Origin: Thermoleophilia bacterium
Lineage (GTDB): Bacteria; Actinomycetota; Thermoleophilia; Solirubrobacterales; 70-9
NCBI GenBank assembly: GCA_016650125.1
Contig: JAENWT010000013.1
Location: forward strand, 1 to 64,000
Direction: 5' to 3'
DNA: 64,000 bases
The notes beneath the pieces are model-generated. The model ran no database searches and was not told the origin of the DNA. It worked only from the letters and a program-made list of their open reading frames with translations. Positions 51,235-59,456 of this stretch are shown here, in pieces. Position 1 is the first letter of the stretch, and each line of letters starts with the position of its first letter. The translations under genes and the position numbers were made by a program.

Positions 51235-51666
51235 TCAGCGGCCGGTTGAACCGAATCCGCCCTCGCCGCGCTCGCTGGCGGAGAGCGATTCGGCCTCGGC
51301 CGGTTCGGCCAGGGCAACGGGCACCACTACCAGCTGGGCGATTCGGTCACCGGGCTCGATCCGGAAGACCTCGGCCGGGTCGTTGTTCAGCAACAGAACC
51401 TTCAGCTCACCGCGGTATCCGGAATCGATCAGGCCAGGAGCGTTGACCACCGAGATGCCGTGCTTCCGGGCCAGGCCGGAACGCGGCAGCACCAGTCCGG
51501 CGTGCCCGTCCGGGATTTCGACTGCGATCCCGGTCCCGACCTGCCAGCGCTCCCCCGGTCCGATGTGGGCGGGTTCGGAAGCGTAGAGATCGAGGCCGGC
51601 GTCGCCTTCGTGGGCCCGGGTCGGGAGGGTCGCACCGTCAGCCAGGATCTGGAAGTTGAGCCTCAT
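51235..51666 (-). CDS. dut: Deoxyuridine 5'-triphosphate nucleotidohydrolase (dUTPase)
   Basis: Cleaves dUTP to dUMP and pyrophosphate, keeping uracil out of DNA and supplying thymidylate synthesis. All five trimeric dUTPase motifs are visible in 143 residues: EGDAGLDLYA (I), PRSGLARKHG (II), GLIDSGYRGELKV (III), GDRIAQLVV (IV) and the C-terminal GEGGFGSTGR (V). The ATG at 51666 is the natural start. It lies 41 bases downstream of hflX's stop in the same direction. Confidence 0.97.
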   Translation of the reverse strand: MRLNFQILADGATLPTRAHEGDAGLDLYASEPAHIGPGERWQVGTGIAVEIPDGHAGLVLPRSGLARKHGISVVNAPGLIDSGYRGELKVLLLNNDPAEVFRIEPGDRIAQLVVVPVALAEPAEAESLSASERGEGGFGSTGR

Positions 51667-51707
51667 TGCCGCTCACTCTACCCGAGGCCGGTAGGCGATC
51701 CGGCGGG

Positions 51708-53003
51708 CTAGCCGGTGGCCAGATCGGCGAAACGATGCATCTCGCCCATCGGCAGGCGGGTCTTGACCAGGACGCCGTCGGGGCCGTCCTCGCGGTCGAC
51801 TTTGCCGGCGACTTCATGCAGGTCGTGGAGCCGGGCGCCTTCGCTGTACGGCACCAGGAGCTCGACCGGCATCATCGTCGACTCGAACACCTTTTCGGTC
51901 GCCGCCTTCAGGTCATCGAGGCCTTCGCCGGTGACCGCTGACACCGCGACGGCATCGGGGTGGCTGATCCGTACCTCGTCCCGTTCTTCCGGCGTCAGCA
52001 GGTCGATCTTGTTGAGGACCAGCAAGCGCGGCTTGCTGTCCACGCCGATCTCCCCGAGCACGCTGTCGGCCGCTTGCATCTCCATCTGGAGCCGTTCCTC
52101 GGGCGAGGAGGCGTCAACGACATGCAGGATCAGGTCGGAGAGAACGGTCTCCTCGAGCGTTGCCTTGAAGGCTTCGACCAGTTGATGCGGCAGCTTGTCG
52201 ATGAATCCGACCGTGTCGGTGACCAGGTACCGCCGGCTTTCGTACTCGTAGGCCCGGGTGGTCGGGTCCAGCGTGTGGAACAGCCGGTCGCCGATGCTCA
52301 CGTCGGCTCCGGTCATCGCGTTCAGCAGGGTCGACTTGCCGGCGTTGGTGTAACCGGCCAGGGCGACCTGGGGCAGAGCTGAATCCTGCCGTCGGCTGCG
52401 CATCACGCCGCGGTTCTGCTCGACGCCCCGCAGGCGCCGCCTGAGCATCGCGATCCGGTCACGGGCCAGTCGGCGGTCGGTCTCGATCTGGGACTCGCCG
52501 GGGCCACGGGTGCCGATTCCGGCGCCGAGGCGCTCGAGGTGGGTCCAGAGTCCCCGCATGCGGGCCAGGTTGTACTCGAGCTGGGCCAGTTCGACCTGAA
52601 GCTTTCCTTCGGCTGAGTGGGCGTGGTCGGCGAAGATGTCGAGGATGACCGCCGTGCGGTCGATCACCGGGACGCCGAGGGCCGCTTCGAGGTTCCTCTC
52701 CTGGCGCGGCGCGAGCTCGTCGTCGCAGGCGACGAGATTGGCGCCCGTGCGTTCGATCTCCTCCTTGGCCTCGGTCAGTTTGCCCTGTCCGAAGTACCGG
52801 TCCGGATCCGGCTCGCTCCGCCGCTGGATCATCTCCCCGGCCGTGACCACCCCGGCCGTGCGCAGCAACTCGCCCAGCTCGTCAAGTGTGCCGTCGCCCG
52901 TCGTGTCGACGGCGATCATCAAGGCACGCTGGCGCGCGCGCCGGGCGAGCGCGTCGTCGATCTTCGATCCGGCTTTCTGCGCCTTTGGCAGTTCGGCGTC
53001 CAC
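51708..53003 (-). CDS. hflX: GTPase HflX
   Basis: Ribosome-associated GTPase that splits stalled or hibernating 70S ribosomes, for example under heat or antibiotic stress. The 431-residue protein has an N-terminal HflX domain, the glycine-rich linker RGPGESQIETDRR (about 166-178), then the G domain with GYTNAGKST (217-225), DTVGF and NKID. The start is the GTG at 53003; 10 bases upstream begins a long inverted repeat that would form a strong hairpin in its leader. In many actinobacteria hflX follows miaA and dapF; here the IS30 element, a lipoprotein gene and the epimerase lie between. Confidence 0.95.
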   Translation of the reverse strand: MDAELPKAQKAGSKIDDALARRARQRALMIAVDTTGDGTLDELGELLRTAGVVTAGEMIQRRSEPDPDRYFGQGKLTEAKEEIERTGANLVACDDELAPRQERNLEAALGVPVIDRTAVILDIFADHAHSAEGKLQVELAQLEYNLARMRGLWTHLERLGAGIGTRGPGESQIETDRRLARDRIAMLRRRLRGVEQNRGVMRSRRQDSALPQVALAGYTNAGKSTLLNAMTGADVSIGDRLFHTLDPTTRAYEYESRRYLVTDTVGFIDKLPHQLVEAFKATLEETVLSDLILHVVDASSPEERLQMEMQAADSVLGEIGVDSKPRLLVLNKIDLLTPEERDEVRISHPDAVAVSAVTGEGLDDLKAATEKVFESTMMPVELLVPYSEGARLHDLHEVAGKVDREDGPDGVLVKTRLPMGEMHRFADLATG

Positions 53004-53012
53004 ACCTTCATC

Positions 53013-53068
53013 CTAGAGGCCTGGTGAGGGTTATCCGCACGCACGTCTAACCCACACCAGGCCTCTGG
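53013..53068. promoter_or_regulatory. Long inverted repeat between divergent hflX and epimerase genes
   Basis: Two 19-base arms (53015-53033 and 53048-53066) are complementary except for one position, and pairing can extend by a G-U and a C-G pair. The loop is 14 bases. The repeat begins 10 bases before the hflX GTG and ends 23 bases before the epimerase ATG. It could be a hairpin in either leader RNA, a large operator, or a mobile-element footprint. Confidence 0.8.
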
Positions 53069-53091
53069 CATTCGGAGTAGCCTGCCTTCCC

Positions 53092-54081
53092 ATGAAGATC
53101 TTCATGACCGGCGCGACCGGATTCATCGGAACATCCACGGCCAGGCACCTGGCCGAACAGGGGCACCACCTGACCTGTCTGGTCCGGGACCGCTCCCGGG
53201 CCACCGACCTCAGCGAGCTCGGCTGCGAGCTGGTCGACGGTGACCTCTCCGACCAGGACCGGCTGGCCGTTCAGATGCAGGGGAGCGACGCCGTGGTCCA
53301 CAACGCGGCGCTCTACGAGGTCGGCATCCCGGCCTCACGCCACCAGGCGCTCAAGGAGGCGAACATCGACGGCACCTCGAACGTGCTCAACGCCTGCCTC
53401 ATGTCCAACATTCCGCGCGTCCTTTACGTCTCCACCTGTGCCGTGTTCGGCAACACCAACCACGAGATCGTCGACGAATCCTTCGAGCGCCCCAATCTGG
53501 ACTTCACGTCGTACTACGAAGAGACCAAGTACGAAGCGCACCAGATCGCCAAGGACCTGATCAAGAACCAGAACCTGCCCTGCGTGATCGCCCAGCCCGC
53601 CGGGGTCTACGGTCCCGGCGACCACTCGGCCCTCGCCGGCACGATCAACCAGTTCCTCGACGGCAAGCTGCCGATGATGCCGTTCCCGGACTTCGGCACT
53701 GGCCTGGCCTACGTCGACGACGTCGCTTCTGGCCTGACGCTGATCCTCGACAAAGGCAAGATCGGCGAAAGCTACATCCTGACTTCGGACAACGTCACCA
53801 TGCGCGAGATCCTCGAGACCTCGGCCAGGGTCGCCGGCAAGAAGGCCCCGTCCCGGACGATGCCGACCGGACTGCTCAAGCTGCTGCGGCCGATCGGCCC
53901 GCTGGTCGGCAAGATCATGGGCCAGCCGCCGAACCTCGCGGAGCTGATCAAGTCGACCGACGGCGTCACCTTCTGGGCGAATCCCGAGAAAGCGAAGAAG
54001 GAGCTCGGCTTCCGTCCGCGCGACCTCGAGACAGGTTTGCGCGACACCTTCACGGCTGAAGGAAAGCTCGACGCCGCTTGA
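53092..54081 (+). CDS. NAD-dependent epimerase/dehydratase (extended SDR)
   Basis: A 329-residue extended short-chain dehydrogenase. The cofactor motif GATGFIG is at residues 7-13, the active-site serine/tyrosine/lysine set is STCAVFG then YYEETK, and the YGPGD motif follows. Relatives act on nucleotide sugars, hydroxysteroid-like or dihydroflavonol-like substrates; the loop QAALYEVG and the C-terminal GFRPRDLETGL fit the broad actinobacterial group annotated as NAD-dependent epimerase/dehydratase. It is transcribed away from hflX across the long inverted repeat. The lipoprotein gene follows after a 62-base gap. Confidence 0.9.
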   Translation: MKIFMTGATGFIGTSTARHLAEQGHHLTCLVRDRSRATDLSELGCELVDGDLSDQDRLAVQMQGSDAVVHNAALYEVGIPASRHQALKEANIDGTSNVLNACLMSNIPRVLYVSTCAVFGNTNHEIVDESFERPNLDFTSYYEETKYEAHQIAKDLIKNQNLPCVIAQPAGVYGPGDHSALAGTINQFLDGKLPMMPFPDFGTGLAYVDDVASGLTLILDKGKIGESYILTSDNVTMREILETSARVAGKKAPSRTMPTGLLKLLRPIGPLVGKIMGQPPNLAELIKSTDGVTFWANPEKAKKELGFRPRDLETGLRDTFTAEGKLDAA

Positions 54082-54143
54082 TCGGGGACCGGTACTTCGG
54101 ATAGCTTCTAGCTGTCCCGTCCAACCTGAATCAAGGAGTCTCC

Positions 54144-54995
54144 GTGAAGCCAACGAGTGGTCCGCTCTTCCGTGGTGCCCTGTTCGTCATCCTTGCCCTG
54201 CTCATCCCGGCCGGTCTCACGGCCTGCGGAGGCAGCGACGATTCCGACGATCCCCAGACCCTCTCGTTCACGGCCTCCTCGGAGGATGCAGGCGTAAAGG
54301 TAAGTGGACCCTCGACCGCCGAGTCGGGTCCCACCGAGATCTCGCTTCAGAACGATGCCAAGGATGAAGGCGACCTTCAATTGGTCAAGGTCGCCGACGA
54401 CCAGACGATCGAAGAGACCATCAAGGGCATCGACAACTGGTTCAAGGGTCAGCCGCTGCCGGACTGGATCAGCTTTCCGGGAGGGGTCGGAACCACCCCT
54501 GCCGGCGAAAGCCAGACTGTGACTCAGGTGCTGGAACCGGGCACGTACTACGGCTTCGGCACGGAAGGCGATCCGACCGCCGAACTCGCAGCGACCTTCA
54601 AGGTGACCGGTGACTCCTCGGATGATTCTGTCGAAGCCGATGAGTCCGTTTCCGCCTTCGACTACGGATTCAAGACCGAAGGACTGAAGACCGGCGAGAA
54701 CGAGGTCCTGTTCGAGAACACGGGCCAGCAGCCGCACCACATGATCTACGCCCCGATCGTCGGTGACGCCACGCTGGACGACGTCAAGACGGCACTGAAG
54801 GAGGAAGAGGGCCCGCCGCCGGTGGACGAGAAGCAGACCAAATCAACGGCCGTGCTCGAGGGAGGCGACAGCCAGGTGGTCAAGCTCGACTTCGCAAAGC
54901 CGGGCCGCTACGCGCTCATCTGCTTCATCAGCGACCGCGACGGAGGCCCACCCCATGCTTTGAAGGGAATGGTCGCCGAGGTGGACGTGAAGTAA
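54144..54995 (+). CDS. Lipoprotein with two cupredoxin-like domains, C-terminal type 1 copper site
   Basis: A 283-residue exported lipoprotein. The signal peptide ends at the lipobox LTAC with lipidated Cys28. Two beta-sandwich repeats follow (about 38-155 and 165-283). The C-terminal one has the ligand set of a blue copper protein: His198 (in QQPHHM), Cys260 (in YALICFIS), His271 and Met276 (HALKGM). The first repeat keeps the fold pattern (LEPGTYYGFG) but not the ligands. The start is a GTG with AAGGAG five bases upstream. An electron carrier or copper-binding role on the cell surface is likely. It is 108 bases from the IS30 element. Confidence 0.85.
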   Translation: MKPTSGPLFRGALFVILALLIPAGLTACGGSDDSDDPQTLSFTASSEDAGVKVSGPSTAESGPTEISLQNDAKDEGDLQLVKVADDQTIEETIKGIDNWFKGQPLPDWISFPGGVGTTPAGESQTVTQVLEPGTYYGFGTEGDPTAELAATFKVTGDSSDDSVEADESVSAFDYGFKTEGLKTGENEVLFENTGQQPHHMIYAPIVGDATLDDVKTALKEEEGPPPVDEKQTKSTAVLEGGDSQVVKLDFAKPGRYALICFISDRDGGPPHALKGMVAEVDVK

Positions 54996-55103
54996 GCGGC
55001 AGAGCACCGAAAGCCCGAAGTAGCCGCGGCTCCAACCGTGTGATGTCGCTGTGGGTCCCCACTGCAGCAAACGCCGTGATTTCCCAGTTAGGAAATCCGG
55101 CCT

Positions 55104-55129
55104 TGACCTCAACCCCTCATCGCAACACT
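55104..55129 (+). repeat. Left terminal inverted repeat of the IS30 element
   Basis: The 26 bases match the reverse complement of 56303-56328 at 21 positions; the inner 17 (55113-55129) match at 14 positions. Confidence 0.75.
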
Positions 55130-55163
55130 CTGGATAGAGAGAGTTCGAAAAGGAGGAGTTGAG

Positions 55164-56315
55164 ATGGTCAGGCAAAGACGAAGGCGCTACACCCAAGCCG
55201 AGAGGAAGGATCTCTGGGAAAGATGGAAACGAGGTGAGTCGGCGGCAGCGATCGCCCGCGCCCTCGACCGAAAGCACGGCTCGGTCCACATCGAGCTCAA
55301 AAAGAACGGTGGCATCCCGCCGAGGGAGCGCCACCGGAGCCGGCTGGCGCTGACCCTCGATGAGCGCGAGGAGATCTCGCGGGGGATCGCCAGTGGTGAA
55401 TCGATCCGGGGTCTCGCCCGACAGCTCGGGCGGGCCCCCTCGACCGTTTCCCGGGAGATCAGCCGGAACCTTGGCCGGGTCAGCTACCGGGCAGGCGCCG
55501 CCGATCAGAGGGCTTCGGCGAGAGCCCGGAGACCGCAAGACTGCAAGCTTCGGCTGAACTCGAAACTCCGGAGGCTGGTTGCCGGAAAGCTCGAAAAAGA
55601 CTGGTCGTCGGAGCAGATCGCGGGCTTTCTCAAAGATTCCTTTCCGAACGATCAAACTATGCAGGTGTCTCACGAGACGATCTACCTGACGCTCTTCATC
55701 CAGACCCGGGGTGCACTCAAGCGGGAGCTGATCTCACATCTGAGAAGAGCCCGGGCGATGAGACGGCCGAAGGGAACCAAGAAAACCAACACCGGCCAGG
55801 GGCAGATCGTCGGAGCGGTTTCGATATCCGAGCGCCCGGCAGAAGCAGAAGACCGGGCGGTGCCCGGCCACTGGGAAGGAGACCTCCTGGCCGGCAAGGC
55901 CAACACCCACATCGCCACCCTGGTTGAGCGACACTCGAGGTTCGTGATGCTGGTGAAGCTCGACGGCAAGGACACCGAGACGGTGATCGAGGCCTTGGCC
56001 AGCCAAATGGTTGAGCTCCCCGGCGAGCTCAAGGAGTCGCTCACCTGGGACCGCGGAAGTGAGATGGCCGGCCATGCCTCGTTCACGGTGGCCACCGACC
56101 TGAAGGTCTACATCTGCGACCCGCAGAGCCCCTGGCAGCGCGGCTCGAATGAGAATACCAACGGCCTTCTTCGCCAATATTTCCCGAAAGGAACAGACCT
56201 ATCGAAGTTCACCCAAACCGAACTCGACCGGGTAGCACTCAAGTTGAACACCCGCCCGAGGAAGACCCTCGGCTTCAAGACGCCGGCCTATACGCTGGAG
56301 CGAGCGTTGCGTTGA
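55164..56315 (+). CDS. IS30-family transposase
   Basis: A 383-residue transposase. The N-terminal third has two helix-turn-helix units (RAYTQAERKDLW-like start and GLARQLGRAPSTVSREISRN). The DDE catalytic core is intact: the first Asp in GHWEGDLL, the second in LTWDRGSEMAGH, and the Glu in SNENTNGLLRQYFPKGTDLS, which is the IS30 signature. Length and motif order are normal and there is no frameshift, so it could still be active. A GGAGG ribosome binding site precedes the ATG. The stop codon lies in the right inverted repeat. Confidence 0.97.
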   Translation: MVRQRRRRYTQAERKDLWERWKRGESAAAIARALDRKHGSVHIELKKNGGIPPRERHRSRLALTLDEREEISRGIASGESIRGLARQLGRAPSTVSREISRNLGRVSYRAGAADQRASARARRPQDCKLRLNSKLRRLVAGKLEKDWSSEQIAGFLKDSFPNDQTMQVSHETIYLTLFIQTRGALKRELISHLRRARAMRRPKGTKKTNTGQGQIVGAVSISERPAEAEDRAVPGHWEGDLLAGKANTHIATLVERHSRFVMLVKLDGKDTETVIEALASQMVELPGELKESLTWDRGSEMAGHASFTVATDLKVYICDPQSPWQRGSNENTNGLLRQYFPKGTDLSKFTQTELDRVALKLNTRPRKTLGFKTPAYTLERALR

Positions 56316-56328
56316 CGGGCTGAGATCA
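56303..56328 (-). repeat. Right terminal inverted repeat of the IS30 element
   Basis: Partner of 55104-55129. The transposase TGA (56313-56315) lies inside it. Confidence 0.75.
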
Positions 56329-56362
56329 CCACGCCTTATGCAAAGCGTTGATAGCTCCGAGA

Positions 56363-56404
56363 GGGCAAAAACCAGGAGCTTGTTCTCCTGGTTAGGTTTT
56401 GCCC
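56363..56404. terminator. Bulged hairpin between IS30 and dapL
   Basis: GGGCAAAA-ACCAGGAG (56363-56378) pairs with CTCCTGGT-TTTTGCCC (56385-56404) except for a four-base bulge on the right arm. It lies 36 bases beyond the dapL stop on the minus strand and may terminate that transcript, though no clear T-run follows. Confidence 0.5.
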
Positions 56405-56439
56405 GCCCCTCGCGGTAGTCCGCCACCCGCGGTAGCCCG

Positions 56440-57609
56440 CTAAGCCAGATGCTCCTTCATCCGCTCAAGGGCTTCAGTAAGCCGATCATCCGGCGTAGTA
56501 AGCGAGATTCGGAAATAGCCCTCGCCGCTTCGGCCGTACATCGAGCCTGGTGAGATGACCACGGCCGCCTCTTCGAGCACCATCTCGCAGAAGCTGGTCG
56601 AGGTGTGGCCTTCCGGCACCGGCGCCCAGACGTAGATCGTGCCTTTGGGACTGGCGACATCGACGCCGATCGCGCGAAGCGTGTCGACCACCAGGTCACG
56701 GCGTCGGGCGTAGATCGCGTTCATCTCCTCAAGCGAGTCCTGGGGACCTTCAAGCGCGGCCACGGCGGCCAGCTGGACCGATTCGAAGAGGCCGGAGTCG
56801 ACGTTGGTCTTGAGGCGCCAGTAGGTCTGGATCGCTTCGGCGTTGCCGAGGATCGCCCCGACCCGCCAGCCGGTCATGTTGTAGCCCTTCGAGAGCGAGA
56901 AGACCTCGACGCCGACCTCTTTGGCTCCCGGCGTGGCCAGGAAGCTGGGCGCTACGTAACCGTCATAGGTCGTTTCCGAATACGCGTTGTCATGTACGAC
57001 AAGGATCTCGTTCTTCCGCGCGAATTCGACGACCTGCTCGAAGAATCCGTCGGGCACGATCGCCCCGCTCGGGTTGTTCGGGTAGTTCAGGAACAGGAGG
57101 CGGGCGCGCTTGGCGGTCAGCTGGTCGATCGCGCCGAGATCCGGGGCGAAGCCGAGCTCTTCCTTCAGCGGCAGCAGCACCGCTTCGGCTCCGGCCAGGA
57201 TCGGCCCGCCGGTGTACACCGGGTAGCCCGGGTCGGAGGCCAGGGCAACGTCGCCGGGGTCGAGGAAAGCAAAGCAGAGGTTGTAGATGCACTCCTTGGC
57301 ACCGATCGCCGGGATCACTTCCGAATCGGGATCGATCGTCACGCCAAACCGGTCACGGTAGAAGTCGGAAAAAGCCTGACGGAATTCCTCGCGTCCCCGG
57401 TTGCTCGGGTACTTCTGGTTCGAGTTCTCGGCCACGGCCGCCTGCATCGCCTTGACCACGTGCGGGTAGGTCGGCATGTCGGGATCGCCGATGCCGAGGC
57501 TGATCACGTCGATGCCGGCGGCCCGCTTGTCGGAGATCTGGCGTTCCAGTTCCGCGAACTTGTAAGGGGGCATCGCTTCGAGGCGCTTGGAGGGATCGGT
57601 GAGGGCCAA
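56440..57609 (-). CDS. dapL: LL-diaminopimelate aminotransferase (DapL-type)
   Basis: PLP aminotransferase that makes LL-diaminopimelate directly from tetrahydrodipicolinate and glutamate, bypassing the succinyl or acetyl branch of lysine/peptidoglycan synthesis. The 389 residues start PPYKFAELERQI and ISLGIGDPDMP, characteristic of the DapL2-like branch, with NYPNNPSGA, the aspartate in VVHDNAYSE, the PLP lysine Lys241 in SLSKGYNMTGWR and the carboxylate arginine near the C-terminus (YFRISLTTP). Position next to dapF, in the same direction with a 16-base gap, supports this over other class I aminotransferases. Confidence 0.9.
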   Translation of the reverse strand: MALTDPSKRLEAMPPYKFAELERQISDKRAAGIDVISLGIGDPDMPTYPHVVKAMQAAVAENSNQKYPSNRGREEFRQAFSDFYRDRFGVTIDPDSEVIPAIGAKECIYNLCFAFLDPGDVALASDPGYPVYTGGPILAGAEAVLLPLKEELGFAPDLGAIDQLTAKRARLLFLNYPNNPSGAIVPDGFFEQVVEFARKNEILVVHDNAYSETTYDGYVAPSFLATPGAKEVGVEVFSLSKGYNMTGWRVGAILGNAEAIQTYWRLKTNVDSGLFESVQLAAVAALEGPQDSLEEMNAIYARRRDLVVDTLRAIGVDVASPKGTIYVWAPVPEGHTSTSFCEMVLEEAAVVISPGSMYGRSGEGYFRISLTTPDDRLTEALERMKEHLA

Positions 57610-57625
57610 GGGTTCCTTTCGATTG

Positions 57626-58471
57626 TCAGGCGGTCAGGTCGGCCATTGCTTCGACCAGCTCCGGCGCGAGCTCGCCCGCGAGGATCGGTTCGGCCCAGCC
57701 CGTGAGCGTCACTTCGAGGTCAGGGGTTATCTCCACGAGCAGCTCTCCGCCGTCGAGCTCGACCGTGATCGGGCTCGGCGCACCGCCCAGGTATGCGGCC
57801 ACCGCCGCGCCACTGGCGCCGGTGCCGGAGGAAAGGGTCTCGCCCACGCCGCGCTCGAAGATCCGGGCCCGGACCCGTGAGCCCAATACGCGGAAGAAGG
57901 AGACGTTGGTGCGGTTCGGGAAGAGTCCGCTGTTTTCGATGTCCGGCCCGACCTTCGGCAGGTCGAGGCCTTCAATGTCGCCGCCGACTTCGATCGCGCA
58001 CTGCGGGTTGCCGACCGATACGTGCCGGAAGTCCCAGTCGCGCCCGGCCGATGACACGGTGCCGAGTCCGTCGGCGCCACCGCTCGGAAAGTCACTTGAA
58101 GTGGTCGAAGCACGACCCATGCGCACCGAGCAGGTGCGCTCGGACGTGATCTGCGGGGTGACCGGCCCCGACTCGGTCAGGATCGTGAACTCGTCGTCCT
58201 TGGTCCAGCCGTGGCGCCGCATGTAGAGCACGGCTTCCCGGGCCCCGTTACCGGACAGCTCGGCCTCGGATCCGTCGGGGTTGAAGATGCGCAGTTTGGC
58301 CACGTACGCCGGGTTATCACTACGGGAGATCAGCAGCACGCCGTCCGAGCCGACGCCGAAATGCGGATCGCAGATGCGCTGGATCCGTTGCTGGTTGAGG
58401 TCCCAGGGAAGGGCCTCTTCTTCGAGGATCACATAGTCGTTCCCAAGGGCTTGCCATTTCTCGAACTTCAT
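57626..58471 (-). CDS. dapF: Diaminopimelate epimerase homologue (DapF) with both catalytic cysteines replaced by serine
   Basis: A 281-residue protein of the DAP epimerase fold, from the ATG at 58471. Substrate-binding residues of DapF are all seen: Asn11 (GNDYVI), Asn64 in FNPDGSEAE, Asn156-type in GNPQC, Asn in NRTNVSFF and the ERGVGET block. But the first acid/base cysteine (CGNG) is Ser73 in LSGNGARE, and the second (ACGTGAC) is Ser215 in SSGTGASGAA. In characterised enzymes these two cysteines swap the proton at the LL-DAP alpha carbon. The DNA encodes TCC serine codons at both sites. Context (dapL next to it, miaA upstream) fits DapF. Either serine works here, or the protein does something else. 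Confidence 0.9.
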   Translation of the reverse strand: MKFEKWQALGNDYVILEEEALPWDLNQQRIQRICDPHFGVGSDGVLLISRSDNPAYVAKLRIFNPDGSEAELSGNGAREAVLYMRRHGWTKDDEFTILTESGPVTPQITSERTCSVRMGRASTTSSDFPSGGADGLGTVSSAGRDWDFRHVSVGNPQCAIEVGGDIEGLDLPKVGPDIENSGLFPNRTNVSFFRVLGSRVRARIFERGVGETLSSGTGASGAAVAAYLGGAPSPITVELDGGELLVEITPDLEVTLTGWAEPILAGELAPELVEAMADLTA

Positions 58472-58484
58472 GCGGCCCCGCAAG

Positions 58485-59456
58485 CTATCCGTAAGAGCGG
58501 CCCGCTGCATTTCGACCGGAATCCAAGTCGATCCGGTCGAGAATGGCCTGCGCGACTGCCTCGTCGGATCGGCCTTCCCGTTCGACGACCTCCACCCCGG
58601 CCATCCGGCGCATCCAGGTCATCTGCCGCCGGCCATAGCGCCGGTGAAGCAGCTTGACCCGGTCAAGGTCGCCTTCGAGGAACTCGGAAAACCCGATCGC
58701 CGCCCGGGCGGTACGCGACGCGTTCCCGGCGATCGCCCGTTTAACCTCGCCGGCCGCATCGCAAGCCGCCATCGCCTCAACCCTCCGGTCGATCCGCTCG
58801 ACCAGGGCATCGTCGTCGTCGACCAGGCCGAACAACAGGGTCGGTTGGCGCAGGTCGGCCGTCCAGAGCTCGCCCCCGCCCTTGTGGTCCGGCGCCGGCG
58901 CCTGGCCGTCGCGGATCAGCTCGATCGTCCGGGCGATCCGCTTGCGATCGTTCGGATGGATCGAATCCCGGAATTCCGGTGGCAGGGTCGCGTGCATTGC
59001 CTCCGGGCCGCGCTCTTCGAGTTCGCTTTCGACCTCTTTCCGCAGCGCATCAGGCACGGATGGGCGAAAATCGAGGTCGGTCAGCGCGGCGCGCAGGTAC
59101 AGGCCGGTCCCACCGACCACAATCGGTTGCCGGCCTTCGGCGAGACACCGGTCGATCTCCTGGTGGGCCCGTTCCCCGTAGCGGCCGGCGCTGAATTCCT
59201 CGTCAACCGGCACGAAACCGGTCAGCCGGTGCTCGAGGCGCGCATTCTCTTCCGCACTCGCCACCCCGCTCAGGACCTCCAGGCCGGAATAGACCTGGAT
59301 CGCGTCGCAATTGACGGCGACCGGCCGGGAGCCACGGGCGCGCAGCAGTTCGGCCAGTTCGATGACTACACCGGTCTTGCCGATCCCGGTCGGGCCGAAA
59401 ATCGCGATCACGGGCCGGGGCGATGAACCGGCGACGTCTGCCTCAGGGGCACTCAC
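58485..59456 (-). CDS. miaA: tRNA dimethylallyltransferase MiaA
   Basis: Adds a dimethylallyl group to A37 of tRNAs reading UNN codons. The 323-residue protein has the P-loop GPTGIGKT (about 21-28), the catalytic-site CDAIQVYSGLEV, and VGGTGLYLRAAL. The C-terminal GFSEFLEGD and RYGRRQMTWMRR motifs contact tRNA. The GTG start at 59456 overlaps the miaB stop by four bases (GTGA), so MiaA and MiaB, which act in sequence on the same base, are translated together. It ends 13 bases before the dapF start. Confidence 0.96.
   Translation of the reverse strand: MSAPEADVAGSSPRPVIAIFGPTGIGKTGVVIELAELLRARGSRPVAVNCDAIQVYSGLEVLSGVASAEENARLEHRLTGFVPVDEEFSAGRYGERAHQEIDRCLAEGRQPIVVGGTGLYLRAALTDLDFRPSVPDALRKEVESELEERGPEAMHATLPPEFRDSIHPNDRKRIARTIELIRDGQAPAPDHKGGGELWTADLRQPTLLFGLVDDDDALVERIDRRVEAMAACDAAGEVKRAIAGNASRTARAAIGFSEFLEGDLDRVKLLHRRYGRRQMTWMRRMAGVEVVEREGRSDEAVAQAILDRIDLDSGRNAAGRSYG

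Larger units (their letters stand above)
55104..56328 (+). mobile_element. IS30-family insertion sequence, apparently complete
   Basis: About 1.2 kb element holding one intact IS30-type transposase. Imperfect terminal inverted repeats of 26 bases (55104-55129 and 56303-56328) match at 21 positions, and the right one includes the transposase stop codon, as is common in IS30. No clean target-site duplication is seen next to these ends, so the exact borders may be off by a few bases. It lies between the lipoprotein gene and the dapL block and interrupts no recognisable gene. Confidence 0.88.
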
